This document shows positions 51,902 through 60,792 of a DNA stretch of 64,000 nt, piece by piece. Source of the DNA: CAWIUB01 sp963839995 (lineage in GTDB: Bacteria > Actinomycetota > Actinomycetes > Mycobacteriales > Jatrophihabitantaceae); the NCBI GenBank assembly GCA_963839995.1, contig CAWIXH010000015.1:62001-126000 (forward strand), written 5' to 3'. Position 1 is the first letter of the stretch, and every line of letters starts with the position of its first letter. A program made the position numbers and the translations under genes. The notes beneath the pieces were generated by a model. The model was not told where the DNA came from and ran no database searches. It saw only the letters and a list, made by a program, of their open reading frames with translations.

Positions 51902-52798
51902 CTAGGCAACCCCGAGCATGCGCAGCACGAATGGGACGAGAACGAACATGGTCAGGCCGAACACGAGCAGGCCCAGCGGGCGAGACATCCGCTCGCTGAC
52001 CTTGTTGGCATCGGTCCGAGCGTCGGACAGCTCCGCGTGGCGCAGCGTCCTGGCAGTGGCCAGCAGCGTGTTGTACACGGCCGCGCCGTCGGCTGCGACC
52101 TCCGCGATGTCGGCGAGGTTGCGCAGCTCGCTGACCTCGAGCTCCTCACCCAGGGCTCGCAGGTCGCTCCACGGCTTCTCGCCGGTGAGCGCCGCACGGC
52201 GGATCGCGCGGCGCATCTGGGCGAACGGCATGCTGCCCGAGACCTCAACTGCCTCCTCGAGGGCCTGCTCGACCTAGCCGCGGGCCCGCCGCTCGCCGGC
52301 CACCAGGGTCAAGAAGAACTCCAGGTTCGTGCGGAACTCCAGCCGCGCCTTGGTCGCAGCCTCGCGCGCTTCCTGACTGGGCAGCAGCCAGCACACCGCG
52401 CCGATCGCGATACCCACGCCTACTGGCAGCACGGTCAGCGAGCCGTTGCCGATCATCAGCAGGATCACGCCGAGGAACGAGGGAGCCAGCAAACCCGCGA
52501 ACGCCAGCGTCAGCTTGCGGGCCGCCAACTGCGATCGCGACCATCCGATGATCTTCAAGTCTGCGTCCGACACCCCGAGGTGGCGGTCCAGCACGCTCGT
52601 CACCCACGCCGGCAGCCACTCCCATCGGTCGCGAGTCGACGTTGTCGGCAGCGCGAGGGTGACCGCGGTCGGCTCGGCCGACAACTGCTCGAGCGCCGCA
52701 GTGAGTGCTGGCGGAGCGGGCCGCAGCGCTCGGACCCCGATCACGAGTCCGACGGCGACAAGCATGCCGCCCAGCATCGCCATCTGCAGACCTGTCAC
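51902..52798 (-). pseudogene. tadC: TadC with in-frame amber codon
   Basis: From ATG 52798, coupled to tadB by overlap, the frame has membrane segments and a type II secretion F domain start (RLEFRTNLEFFLTLVAGERRARG). It then meets TAG at 52274-52276. The same frame continues without a shift through VEQALEEAVEVSGSMPFAQM to a second half with RTLRHAELSDARTDANKVSE and two final membrane helices. In total 298 codons, normal for TadC. One nonsense change separates a complete protein into two ORFs. Sequencing error, recent mutation or readthrough are possible. Confidence 0.85.
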
Positions 52799-53655
52799 GA
52801 CCGCACCGCCGGCTTAGGGTCGACCAGCACGCGAGGTGGCGTCGGCGGGTCGGACAGTCTCCGCATCCACCGCAGCGCGATCGCGAACGCCGCGACGACA
52901 CCGATCAGCAGGAACTGCCCCACCACGCAGGAATACGGAGACAGGAAGGTGCGGGCGAACAGCATCATGCCGACGATCAGAGCCCCGGTGACGCCCACGA
53001 TGAACTGCATGTTCGACCGTGGCTTGGCGCGCTCGGCCTCGACCTCGCGCACCATGCGGCAACGCTCGTCCAGATCCAGCGCGAGGCCGGTGAGCACATC
53101 GGACAGGCCGGGCCCGCCGTTGCGTTCGCGCAAGATCAGCACGCCGGCGATCTTCTCCGCGGCCGGGTCGTTCACCTCACGCGCGAACTGCCGCAGCGCG
53201 AACTCGATGCCGTGCGGGCCCATCCGGTGCACCAGTCGGGTGACCTCGCCGGCGATCGGTTCCGGCACTGAGTTCAACGATCGCCGTAACGCGTCGCGGG
53301 TCGAGCCGGCCGCACCCGAACCGATCAGGTCAGCCAGTCGGCGCGTCCAATCAGCCAGCGCCTCCGACTTCGCGATCATTCGCTTCGCCGCCTTGCCGCC
53401 ACCGAGAACCCGCGGCACGAACACCACCGCCGCGGCGGAGCCGATCGCGGCGACCGGCCAGCCCGTCAACAGCAGCACGGCCACGCCTGCCGCGAGCACG
53501 CCCAGGTGCACAGGGGTGACACGCAGCTTCGACGCGCGTTTCGGCCCTGTGCGCGGCGGCAAGAACGTAACCCCACGCACCGCGCTGACCATGCCCATCA
53601 AGCCGCCGAACATCAGCAGCCCGGCGATCGTCAGCAGCAGCGCGCCCGCGGTCAT
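52795..53655 (-). CDS. tadB: TadB, Tad pilus inner-membrane protein
   Basis: 286 residues from ATG 53653-53655, overlapping the tadA stop (ATGA). It has two N-terminal and two C-terminal membrane segments around a T2SSF domain (FALRQFAREVNDPAAEKIAG and LILRERNGGPGLSDVL). TadB and TadC together form the platform on which the TadA ATPase acts to extrude Flp pilin. Confidence 0.88.
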   Translation of the reverse strand: MTAGALLLTIAGLLMFGGLMGMVSAVRGVTFLPPRTGPKRASKLRVTPVHLGVLAAGVAVLLLTGWPVAAIGSAAAVVFVPRVLGGGKAAKRMIAKSEALADWTRRLADLIGSGAAGSTRDALRRSLNSVPEPIAGEVTRLVHRMGPHGIEFALRQFAREVNDPAAEKIAGVLILRERNGGPGLSDVLTGLALDLDERCRMVREVEAERAKPRSNMQFIVGVTGALIVGMMLFARTFLSPYSCVVGQFLLIGVVAAFAIALRWMRRLSDPPTPPRVLVDPKPAVRS

Positions 53656-55190
53656 GACGCCCACTCCCCGAGTCGCGATGTGCTTCTCCAGTCAGGACGG
53701 GTTCGCGTGGGGTCCAGCCACCGCGCGGCGTCAAAGCCGGTAGCCTCCATCCGCTCCCGCAGGTCCTCGCTCAACGCTCCAGCGCCCTTGGCGATGGCGC
53801 GCCCGCCGCCCCGTTGCTCCTGGAAGATCGGCGTCAACGACGGCTTACCAGAGTCCCCGACCTCGCCGAGCTCGTAGATGCCCGACACGTACCGGTTGTA
53901 ATCGCGGTCGCGGTGCACGTGGATCACCAGATCCAGCTCCGACAGCGACGCCATCACCAGCTCCGGGTCCGGCGCAGGATTCGCCCTCAACGCGTTGATC
54001 TTGACCTTCTTGAACACACCCGCCGCCGAACGCGAGTGGATCGTGCACATCACCGAAGAAATGCCTGACGTGGCTGCCTCGAGAAGGGAGGTCACGTAGG
54101 CACCGCGCACCTCCCCGACCAGAACCCACGTCGGTGACGCACGCAACGCCTCGTGCAGCGAATCACCCATGTCGAAGCCGCCCATGCCCTCGGCGTTGGG
54201 CAAACGGCTCTCGAACGACCGGGACACAGCATGCCGCTTGACCATCTGCTGCTTGTGCGCATCCCACCGCGGCAGGTGCAGACCCAGCTCACGTTCGTCC
54301 TCGATGGTGACGACGACGTTGTTGTACGGCAGCGTATTGCCCAGCGCGCGCAGCAAAGTCGTCTTGCCAACGCCAGGGTTGCCGCTGACCAGCGGCGATG
54401 CACCGGCGAGGATCGCGCAATGCAGGAAGGCGTGCATCGGGGTGTCGATCATGTTCATCGAGCGCAGGTCTTCCAGGCTCGGGTCGCTGAACCTGTGCAC
54501 ACGGATCACTCCGGACGGCCGCGGCAGCACATCCATCGCCGCCTGTAGGCGCGCACCCAGATCCGTGACGCCCTTGAGCCGCACGTTCAGGATCGGGTTG
54601 GCCGAGGAGAACTCACGGCTCGTCTGGCCGTCACCTGACCGGGCACCGATCGCGCGTAGCAGCTGCTCCAACTCCTCATCGCTCGACGCGATCGGCGGGC
54701 CCGGCACCAGTTCACCCGATGTCAGCCGAAGCACCGTCGGGTCCGAACCCTCGAAGTGGATGTCCTCGACGTCGCTGCGGGCGAGCAGCGGCGCGAGGCG
54801 GCCCAGACCATCCAGCTCCGCCAGCACCGCCGCGAAGATCTTGTCCTCGATGTCCACCGCCGGGGCCACGCGGCCGTGGTTGGCTTGGTGCAACAACCAC
54901 TGGTCGTACTCGTCGCGGATCAGCTTCTTCGTCAACTCACGGCGCGGCCCGGGCGCATAGTTCTTGTCCTCGGCCGTCAACCGAGTCGACACCCGATCGC
55001 GCAACTCCTCCACGACCGTGTACTGCTGGTCGGACAACTCCGATGGTTCCACGACCGGCTGTGCCGGCCGAGGCGCCTTCCCTTCAGCAGGAGGGAGCTG
55101 CGGCAGCGGCGGTCGCGCGGCCGGCGGACCCGCCACTGGCTCCGGCGCGTCGTGCACCGTCCACGGCGCACGTGTGGCGTCCGGCGTCAT
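53652..55190 (-). CDS. tadA: TadA/CpaF secretion ATPase
   Basis: 512 residues. The C-terminal VirB11/GspE-type ATPase domain shows LQAAMDVLPRPSGVIRVHRF, Walker A GNPGVGKT at 270-277, the Asp box TIEDERELGL at 295-304 and Walker B VLVGEVRGAY. It ends with VIHVHRDRDYNRYVSGIYEL, as in CpaF proteins. The N-terminal 180 residues include the helical VSTRLTAEDKNYAPGPRREL region. It should power pilus assembly in the cytoplasm. The gene overlaps both neighbours. Confidence 0.93.
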   Translation of the reverse strand: MTPDATRAPWTVHDAPEPVAGPPAARPPLPQLPPAEGKAPRPAQPVVEPSELSDQQYTVVEELRDRVSTRLTAEDKNYAPGPRRELTKKLIRDEYDQWLLHQANHGRVAPAVDIEDKIFAAVLAELDGLGRLAPLLARSDVEDIHFEGSDPTVLRLTSGELVPGPPIASSDEELEQLLRAIGARSGDGQTSREFSSANPILNVRLKGVTDLGARLQAAMDVLPRPSGVIRVHRFSDPSLEDLRSMNMIDTPMHAFLHCAILAGASPLVSGNPGVGKTTLLRALGNTLPYNNVVVTIEDERELGLHLPRWDAHKQQMVKRHAVSRSFESRLPNAEGMGGFDMGDSLHEALRASPTWVLVGEVRGAYVTSLLEAATSGISSVMCTIHSRSAAGVFKKVKINALRANPAPDPELVMASLSELDLVIHVHRDRDYNRYVSGIYELGEVGDSGKPSLTPIFQEQRGGGRAIAKGAGALSEDLRERMEATGFDAARWLDPTRTRPDWRSTSRLGEWAS

Positions 55191-55984
55191 CGGCGAGCCC
55201 CCGCAACCGAGTCGGTCGAGGCATCCGGATGCGAGCGCGACTCGGCCAGCCTGCGCGCTAGGCCGCCAGCCGCGTTCAGCAACGCCGACCGTTGCACCTG
55301 TTTCGTGATCGACAAACCAGCGCCATCCGAGAGCACAGAAGCAGCCGGCCGATCATCGGGGAGCACTCCACCGAGTGACATCTGCAGCGCCGCAGATACC
55401 TCGCCCGCCGGATACGGGCCTGAGCCGATCACAAGCGCCGACACCTTGCCCAAGTCGCCCAGCTCGTAGCGCAACTTCGTCACCGCATCCTGGGCCGCAT
55501 GTACTGACCGGACACTCGGCCGAACCGCCAACAACACGTGATCCGCGGCGCGCAGCACCGGCCAGCTCCCGCGATCTCCCACCAGCCGGCCCGCGTCCAC
55601 CAGCGCATCCCGGCCCATCGCGGCCGAATTGCGCTCCAGCGCCAACGCCAACCGCTCCCATATCTCGTCAGTGAACGAGAACCCCTGCGTCGCGTTGGTG
55701 AACCCGGGAAGGAACCACACCCCGCGCCGCTCAGGCAGTTCCACCACGTGCTGGGCGAACATGCTCGCCGCCGCCATCACCGGAATCCCTCGCCGCGCCG
55801 ACGACGACCACGACAACAGGCCGTGCTCCGTGCTCACCCTGCCGGCCAGCAGGCCCGGCGCCATATCACCGCCCGCCGGGTCACAGTCAGCGACCAGCAG
55901 CGGCCCCGGCCAGGTCAGCGCCAGCGCCCACGTCGAGGTCGTCACGCCCGGCGCGGCCTTCCCTGACGTGACGACAGTCAGCAT
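55187..55984 (-). CDS. CpaE/MinD-like ATPase
   Basis: 265 residues. It opens MLTVVTSGKAAPGVTTSTWA, a degenerate deviant Walker A in which the second Lys is missing. LLVADCDPAGGDMAPGLLAG is the strand-2 Asp region and VLLAVRPSVRSVHAAQDAV fits strand 5. CpaE-like proteins position the Tad machine. This form may not hydrolyse ATP. Confidence 0.75.
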   Translation of the reverse strand: MLTVVTSGKAAPGVTTSTWALALTWPGPLLVADCDPAGGDMAPGLLAGRVSTEHGLLSWSSSARRGIPVMAAASMFAQHVVELPERRGVWFLPGFTNATQGFSFTDEIWERLALALERNSAAMGRDALVDAGRLVGDRGSWPVLRAADHVLLAVRPSVRSVHAAQDAVTKLRYELGDLGKVSALVIGSGPYPAGEVSAALQMSLGGVLPDDRPAASVLSDGAGLSITKQVQRSALLNAAGGLARRLAESRSHPDASTDSVAGARR

Positions 55985-55986
55985 GA

Positions 55987-56736
55987 CTACCGCCCCGCCG
56001 GCAGCAGGATCAAGGCCAGGTTCCCGGTCGACGCCAACTGCGCCACCTCCACGCCCGAGTTCGTATTGACCTGCATGTCGATCACCGTCACCTGGGTGGC
56101 CTGGTTCATCGCCCCGACCTCGGCCACCGTGCCCGTGATCCCCTGTGCCGCCGTCGAGCTCGACGAGCTCCCGCGGCCGCTGCCCGTGGCCCTGTTGGTG
56201 CCAGGAGTAGCCACGATCAACACCTTCTGCCCCGGCGTCAAACCCCGGGCCGGGAACTGACCCTGCTTCAGCGGCAACGCCACCAACTGCCGACCCGCGG
56301 TGAAACCACTGCCCCGGCCGACCTGCGCCCGAGTCAGCAGCTCGCCCTTCACCAGCCCCACCTGCGCGACCATGCCCACAATCTGGGACCGCTGCGACGT
56401 CGGAATCGGCGACAGATTCGGATCTTTGGTGACGCTCGCGCCCGTCAGATCCGAGTCCTTGATCGTTCCCCCGACCGGCACGTCCTGCGCTACCGCCAGC
56501 ACCTGCATGTGCCGCGTCAAGACCTGCCCGCCAGCGAAACCGAGCAAGCCACCGACCAACACCACCAGCACGCTGATGATCAGGCCGCGGCGACTCGTCC
56601 GCCGCCGCGCGGCCGCCGACCGCACCGGCTGCTGAACAGGGGGCAACTCAGGCGGCGCCGCCGGCGCGGCTGGCGGAGGAGCCGGTGCGTATCCGCCCGT
56701 GAGGGCTGAAGGAGTCCCATCTGGATGCGTGGTCAA
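55987..56736 (-). CDS. CpaB/RcpC-like SAF-domain protein
   Basis: 249 residues. A Pro/Ala N-terminus of 45 residues, one membrane helix (GLIISVLVVLVGGLLGFAGG), then a SAF domain (VLAVAQDVPVGGTIKDSDLT, and VGMVAQVGLVKGELLTRAQV) and an RcpC-like C-terminus. It is the usual Flp pilus assembly protein next to CpaE/TadA. Start overlaps the next gene upstream by 4 bp. Confidence 0.88.
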   Translation of the reverse strand: MTTHPDGTPSALTGGYAPAPPPAAPAAPPELPPVQQPVRSAAARRRTSRRGLIISVLVVLVGGLLGFAGGQVLTRHMQVLAVAQDVPVGGTIKDSDLTGASVTKDPNLSPIPTSQRSQIVGMVAQVGLVKGELLTRAQVGRGSGFTAGRQLVALPLKQGQFPARGLTPGQKVLIVATPGTNRATGSGRGSSSSSTAAQGITGTVAEVGAMNQATQVTVIDMQVNTNSGVEVAQLASTGNLALILLPAGR

Positions 56737-57644
56737 TGCGTCACCACCGACTCCACCTCAGCCACCGCGAACGTCGCGGTCGCGCTCGTCGTCTTCGCCG
56801 TCAACGTTCCTGACGTGTTGCCCGAACCGGTCCACGTCAGCTGCCACGTGATCGTGTAGGTCGCCGTCACTTCCTCATTCGGGTCATGGATCGACGAGTG
56901 CGGATACCTGTACTGGCACCCCGACGGTGACGGCTCCCACGGACCGTTCACCCCTTGCCGCCACACCGAGCCCGGCCCAGCGCACGACACCGCGGCGTGA
57001 CCGTCGCCCGGAATGAACGACAGCGACACCGGCTCCGCCGTCACCGTCGCCCAGTTCCCACCCGCCCGGGCCGTCGCCGTGTACGACTTCCAGGTCGCGG
57101 CATCCGTCCAATACCAGGTGTAGGCGGGACTGACCACCGTGTACGGGCGGCCATCCCGCAAGGTCGACGCGGGATACCTACCAGCGGTCGGGTCAGGCAA
57201 CAGCATCGAATCCGCAGCCTGCTGCGCCAGCGTCGCCGGCGACGGCGGCACAGCCCCAGCCGGAACGGCAGGGCAACCGTTGTCGGTCATCAGTTGGTTG
57301 AACTGAGCGAGCGGCAACGTGTCGTAATACTGGCCGTACATGGTGAGGCAGAAGTCGCCGGTGTTTTTCTTGCACTGCGTGTAGTAGTCACCCGGGTACT
57401 TCGCACACGGATCGGGTTGCGTCGCGCCACCACCTCCACCGCCGGGGTCATGGGACTCGCCGCCGCCCCCCGGACCGCCAGACGCAGTCGCCGTCACCAC
57501 AACACAGCCGGGATCAGTCGGCTTGCACGCGTGCGCGGTGGGGAACCGAGCCACCACCACGTACAGCACTCCAGCGGCGAATAACACCGTGGCTAACATC
57601 GCAGGCCACAGCCGCAGTCGCGAGATCGCGTGTCGGCCGGTCAC
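56733..57644 (-). CDS. secreted or membrane-anchored hypothetical protein of Tad locus
   Basis: 303 residues from GTG 57642-57644, overlapping the lipoprotein gene's stop (GTGA). An N-terminal membrane helix (LWPAMLATVLFAAGVLYVVV) precedes a Gly-rich stretch and an extracytoplasmic domain with eight or so cysteines (DPCAKYPGDYYTQCKKNTGD, FCLTMYGQYYDTL). The C-terminal part is beta-rich (TYTITWQLTWTGSGNTSGTL). It could be a minor tip or adhesin component. I know no family. Confidence 0.65.
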   Translation of the reverse strand: MTGRHAISRLRLWPAMLATVLFAAGVLYVVVARFPTAHACKPTDPGCVVVTATASGGPGGGGESHDPGGGGGGATQPDPCAKYPGDYYTQCKKNTGDFCLTMYGQYYDTLPLAQFNQLMTDNGCPAVPAGAVPPSPATLAQQAADSMLLPDPTAGRYPASTLRDGRPYTVVSPAYTWYWTDAATWKSYTATARAGGNWATVTAEPVSLSFIPGDGHAAVSCAGPGSVWRQGVNGPWEPSPSGCQYRYPHSSIHDPNEEVTATYTITWQLTWTGSGNTSGTLTAKTTSATATFAVAEVESVVTH

Positions 57645-58270
57645 GGGTTGCACGTCCGCGTGCTGTCCACGGTGAACTGCGTGATCGTCCACTGACCGTT
57701 GATCAGGAAGATCTTGATCGTATCCGCGTACGGCGCGGGCGGGTCATGCTTCTCCTGCGGCACTGGCTTCCCCGTGGCCACGTAGTACTCGACCTCTGGG
57801 TCTGCCGGGTTCTCCATCGCGCAGTCGCGTAGCACGGCCCACCGCAGCGACTCGGCCATATGGTTCTGGACGACCCGCACTCGGCGGATCGGCGCGTCGC
57901 CGCGATACGCCTTGCCCTCTGCCTTCTCCTCAGCGAGTGAGGAGACGAAGAGCTGCTTCGCCTGTCCCGCAAGGTACTTCTCGAACGTCGACGCTGGCAC
58001 GTGCGCTGGGTTTCGGAATGCCTTGTCGACCAGAGCGCTGAATGCGAGGTACGCGTCCACCGCGGGCTTCGCCGTGCCATAGTCGGGCGCCGTCCAGCTC
58101 GGTGAGGGCGAGGGCGAGCTGGAGGCCGAGCCGACCGACGACGACGGTAGTTCACTGCTCGGCGATGTGCTGTCGCGGGTGCCCTTTCCGCTGCTGCTGC
58201 AAGCTGTCGTCGTGATGAGCAGGGCGCAAGCGATCACGCCGAAGGTCAACGAGCTGCGGTTACCGGACAT
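57641..58270 (-). CDS. lipoprotein, first gene of Tad operon
   Basis: 209 residues from ATG 58268-58270, behind GGAGGGG. Signal peptide with lipobox TTAC (GVIACALLITTTACSSSG), a Ser/Pro linker, then a domain with TAKPAVDAYLAFSALVDKAF and IRRVRVVQNHMAESLRW resembling small actinobacterial lipoproteins of Tad clusters. An upstream in-frame GTG/ATG at 58327 would put 19 residues before the signal and is unlikely. Confidence 0.7.
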   Translation of the reverse strand: MSGNRSSLTFGVIACALLITTTACSSSGKGTRDSTSPSSELPSSSVGSASSSPSPSPSWTAPDYGTAKPAVDAYLAFSALVDKAFRNPAHVPASTFEKYLAGQAKQLFVSSLAEEKAEGKAYRGDAPIRRVRVVQNHMAESLRWAVLRDCAMENPADPEVEYYVATGKPVPQEKHDPPAPYADTIKIFLINGQWTITQFTVDSTRTCNP

Positions 58271-58354
58271 GCGTCCCCTCCCACCACGCCTCCGTCCGTC
58301 ACCACGCTTGGGCCGCGGCGCGCCCATTTTGCCCCACCAAAGGCAGACTTTGTG

Positions 58355-58694
58355 TTAGGCCACGCCACGGGCCAGCCCGCATCGCGAGAGGAGTGTTGCC
58401 GCCGTCGTCCGCGCCTCCCCGTCCTGATCGAGAGCGAGCCTGGCGTCGGTCCGGTCCAACTGGACGGCCCCGAGCGCCGCGGCGGCGGCCATTGCGTCTC
58501 GCCTGCTTCGCCAAGCTCAGGTCGTCCACGAGGTAGCCGAACGCTGTCTGAAGGGGCCACCGGCGGTGCGCATGCTTGTCCGTATCGGCCGGCTGTGTGC
58601 AGGCCGGGCAGTCGGCCACCACGAACAGCCCTGGAGTTGCCGTCTGGGCCCCCATCCGCATGCCGACCGAGCCGTCAGACCAGACGACCATCAC
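58355..58694 (-). pseudogene. hypothetical protein with apparent frameshift
   Basis: The first frame reads MMVVWSDGSVGMRMGAQTAT and LFVVADCPACTQPADTDKHA to about 58500 (LVDDLSLAKQARR). Protein-like sequence then continues in the next frame (DAMAAAAALGAVQLDRTDAR, TTAATLLSRCGLARGVA) to TAA at 58355-58357. The CPAC pair could bind metal. It lies just upstream of the Tad operon on the same strand. Confidence 0.4.
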
Positions 58695-58802
58695 CAGGGG
58701 TCGCGCAGGTGTGCACCCCCATTTGTGTGTGGCCTCCTCTCGCGCTCGTCCCCGTCACCAAGGTCAAGTGCCTTCGCTCGGCCACGATGCGTCATGAAGG
58801 TC

Positions 58803-58841
58803 GCCTAGGATAATATCCTGCCCATGGATATTATCCTAGGC
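58803..58841. promoter_or_regulatory. perfect 16-bp inverted repeat, tandem palindromes
   Basis: GCCTAGGATAATATCC (58803-58818) and GGATATTATCCTAGGC (58826-58841) are exact complements around a 7-base spacer. Each arm contains the palindrome GGATA-(A/T)-TATCC. The site is strikingly AT-rich for this DNA and lies between the Tad operon and the divergent prepilin peptidase gene. The HTH regulator at 59582 is the nearest candidate binder. Confidence 0.75.
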
Positions 58842-58919
58842 ACGCGAGGCTTGACGGCTAGGCTCGCCCTCCGCGACGGCTGCAACGTCGTCCCCGACGA
58901 AGACAGGGGTGGCCTGGGC

Positions 58920-59576
58920 GTGAGCGTCGCACCTACGACGGCGCACATCTGGGAACTCTGGATTGCTGCGGTCGGTGCCACCGCAGTTGGCGCGGTCACC
59001 GGGGCCGAGCTCGTCGAGCGGGGCCTGGATCAGCTCGAGGTGACCAGTACGAGGGCCATGAAGCGGGCCGGCCGGGCCACGGGCGCACTCGCCGGGATCG
59101 CCGCGGCGCTGGCCGCATATCACGCCGGAAGCTGGTGGCTTCTCCCCGCGCTACTCCTCTGGGCGTATGCGCTCGCGGCCGCCGCGACCTGCGACGCAGC
59201 GACCCAGCGGATCCCGACACCACTCGTACGGCAGGGCGCCGTCGCCGTCGCCGGGCTCATCGTGATCGCCTCTGCAGCGGCCGGGCACTGGCGGTGGGTC
59301 GTGCTAGCTGCCGTCTGCGCGGCCGCCGCCGCCGTGATCCTCGCCCTCTGCTGGCGCTTCGCCGGCGCCGGGTTCGGTGACGTCCGGCTGGCCGTACTCG
59401 GCGGCCTCGGCCTGGCCAACCCGACACGGCTCGGCCTGGTCGTCGCGGTGGCCGCGTTCATCCTGATCACCGTCACCCAGGCCACCGTCACGCTTGCTCG
59501 CGGCGGCAACCGCCATAGCACGTTCCCCTACGGACCGGCGATGGCGGTCGCGTTCGTCATCGCCGCCGTGGCGTGA
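58920..59576 (+). CDS. A24-family prepilin peptidase (TadV-like)
   Basis: 218 residues from GTG 58920, with GGGGTGG upstream. Six or seven membrane segments. The two catalytic Asp regions are TCDAATQRIPTPLVR and AGAGFGDVRLAVLGG (GxGD). It should cleave Flp-type prepilins and TadE-like proteins. It is divergent from the Tad operon it serves. An ATG at 58824 in the same frame lies within the inverted repeat and would add a charged 32-residue start, so GTG 58920 is preferred. Confidence 0.85.
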   Translation: MSVAPTTAHIWELWIAAVGATAVGAVTGAELVERGLDQLEVTSTRAMKRAGRATGALAGIAAALAAYHAGSWWLLPALLLWAYALAAAATCDAATQRIPTPLVRQGAVAVAGLIVIASAAAGHWRWVVLAAVCAAAAAVILALCWRFAGAGFGDVRLAVLGGLGLANPTRLGLVVAVAAFILITVTQATVTLARGGNRHSTFPYGPAMAVAFVIAAVA

Positions 59577-59581
59577 TCTCG

Positions 59582-60091
59582 CTACCGGTCGCGGTCGATC
59601 GAGGCCCGCAGCTCCGCAACGGTCACGTCCAACACACGGGAGAGCCGCGTCGCTGCATCGTCAGGGACTTTCGAAACGCCCCGCACCATCCGGTGCAACG
59701 ACGTGTAGGAGATCCCGGTCGCCACCGACAGCGCCTGCAGCGTCAGACCGGCTGCCATCCGCAACGCCGTGAACGGCGGCGCGGCCGGGTCAACATCGAA
59801 CAGCTCCAGCGGCTCGACGCGAAGGACGCGGGCAAGAGTCGGGATATAGGTCGCCGACGGGGTATCGATGCCCCGCTCCCAGGCGCCGATGCGACTCTCC
59901 CACGCACCGATCCGCCGCGCGCGCTCCTCAGCGGGAGCACTCTTGGACGCCGGTTGCCGCTCGACTGGTGTTGCGTCCTCGGCGAGCGTCGCCAGCTGCA
60001 GCTGGGTCAGCTTCGCACGCTGCCTCGCCTCGAGGAGCACGGACGGGCGAAACCTGGGCGACGCCACGTCTGCACTCCCATCCACGGCCAT
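59582..60091 (-). CDS. double XRE-like HTH regulator
   Basis: 169 residues. The N-terminal half reads LLEARQRAKLTQLQLATLAE with RIGAWERGIDTPSATYIPTL, and the second half AGLTLQALSVATGISYTSLH with RMVRGVSKVPDDAATRLSRV, so there are two Cro/C1-type HTH domains. A repeated motif RIGAWE occurs twice seven residues apart. It is convergent with the prepilin peptidase and near the integrase genes, so it could control the element. Confidence 0.8.
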   Translation of the reverse strand: MAVDGSADVASPRFRPSVLLEARQRAKLTQLQLATLAEDATPVERQPASKSAPAEERARRIGAWESRIGAWERGIDTPSATYIPTLARVLRVEPLELFDVDPAAPPFTALRMAAGLTLQALSVATGISYTSLHRMVRGVSKVPDDAATRLSRVLDVTVAELRASIDRDR

Positions 60092-60525
60092 TCCGGTGAA
60101 CTGCCCGGAGACTATCGGCGGCTTGTCATCTCAATGATGAAGGTGCCTCGGAGGCCAGTTTCTGGCCGTCTGGTGGGCTCGGGTTGTCATCGGGAGATCT
60201 GATGGCTGCAGTGTGGCGGCACCCGCCACGGATCTTGCGCCCGCATGTCGCTTTCGATCGCCACCATGCACTTGGACTGAGTAGCCCGCTCGAGTGGAAG
60301 GGGAGGAGGCCGGGCGATGGATTGGCGGGATCTGAGACCGAAGCCGACCACAGAGGTGGCGGCGGCGCCCGGTGTGCACGACGGTCGCGCCCGGCGGCGC
60401 GTCAGCGGCTGCCAGCCGACTCACGACGGCCAACTGCCAGCGGAGATGTACCCCAAGCGCCGCCACGTCCCGCACGCAAACCTGACGACCGCTTCTACCG
60501 TGGGGTTCAGTTTGAGAGCCGTCGC
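60092..60525. other. intergenic region upstream of excisionase
   Basis: No convincing gene. It should contain promoters for the XRE gene (minus) and the excisionase-integrase pair (plus). ORFs here lack ribosome sites. Confidence 0.35.
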
Positions 60526-60771
60526 ATGACGACGTCTACCGGCCCCACGCGAGGTCCCCAGACCGTTGGCGATGCTTCGCACGCTGATTCCGTGCCGCTG
60601 CTCATGCTGACGATCGACCAGGTGAAGGCAGCGGTCAACCTGTCCGAAGACACGCTGCGCGAAGTAATGCGGTCGGGCGCCCTCCCGTCCGTCCTGGTGG
60701 GGAGGGCGCGACGTATCCGCTGGTCTGATCTGCAGAATTGGGTAGCTGGCCTGCCACAGGCAGCCGCCTAA
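60526..60771 (+). CDS. excisionase-like MerR/HTH_17 protein
   Basis: 81 residues from ATG 60526. LLMLTIDQVKAAVNLSEDTL, EVMRSGALPSVLVGRARRI and RWSDLQNWVAGL form the HTH_17/excisionase fold used by actinobacterial ICEs. It ends 21 bp before the integrase, so the two are probably cotranscribed and act in excision. Confidence 0.85.
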   Translation: MTTSTGPTRGPQTVGDASHADSVPLLMLTIDQVKAAVNLSEDTLREVMRSGALPSVLVGRARRIRWSDLQNWVAGLPQAAA

Positions 60772-60792
60772 AGGTCGGGAGGAGCGCCGCTC

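Noticed and set aside
52274..52276. Amber codons in tadC, tetR and the racemase as evidence of stop-codon reassignment
   Set aside because: TAG ends several normal genes here, including the integrase. Two of the three affected genes have other lesions, so mutation is simpler than recoding.
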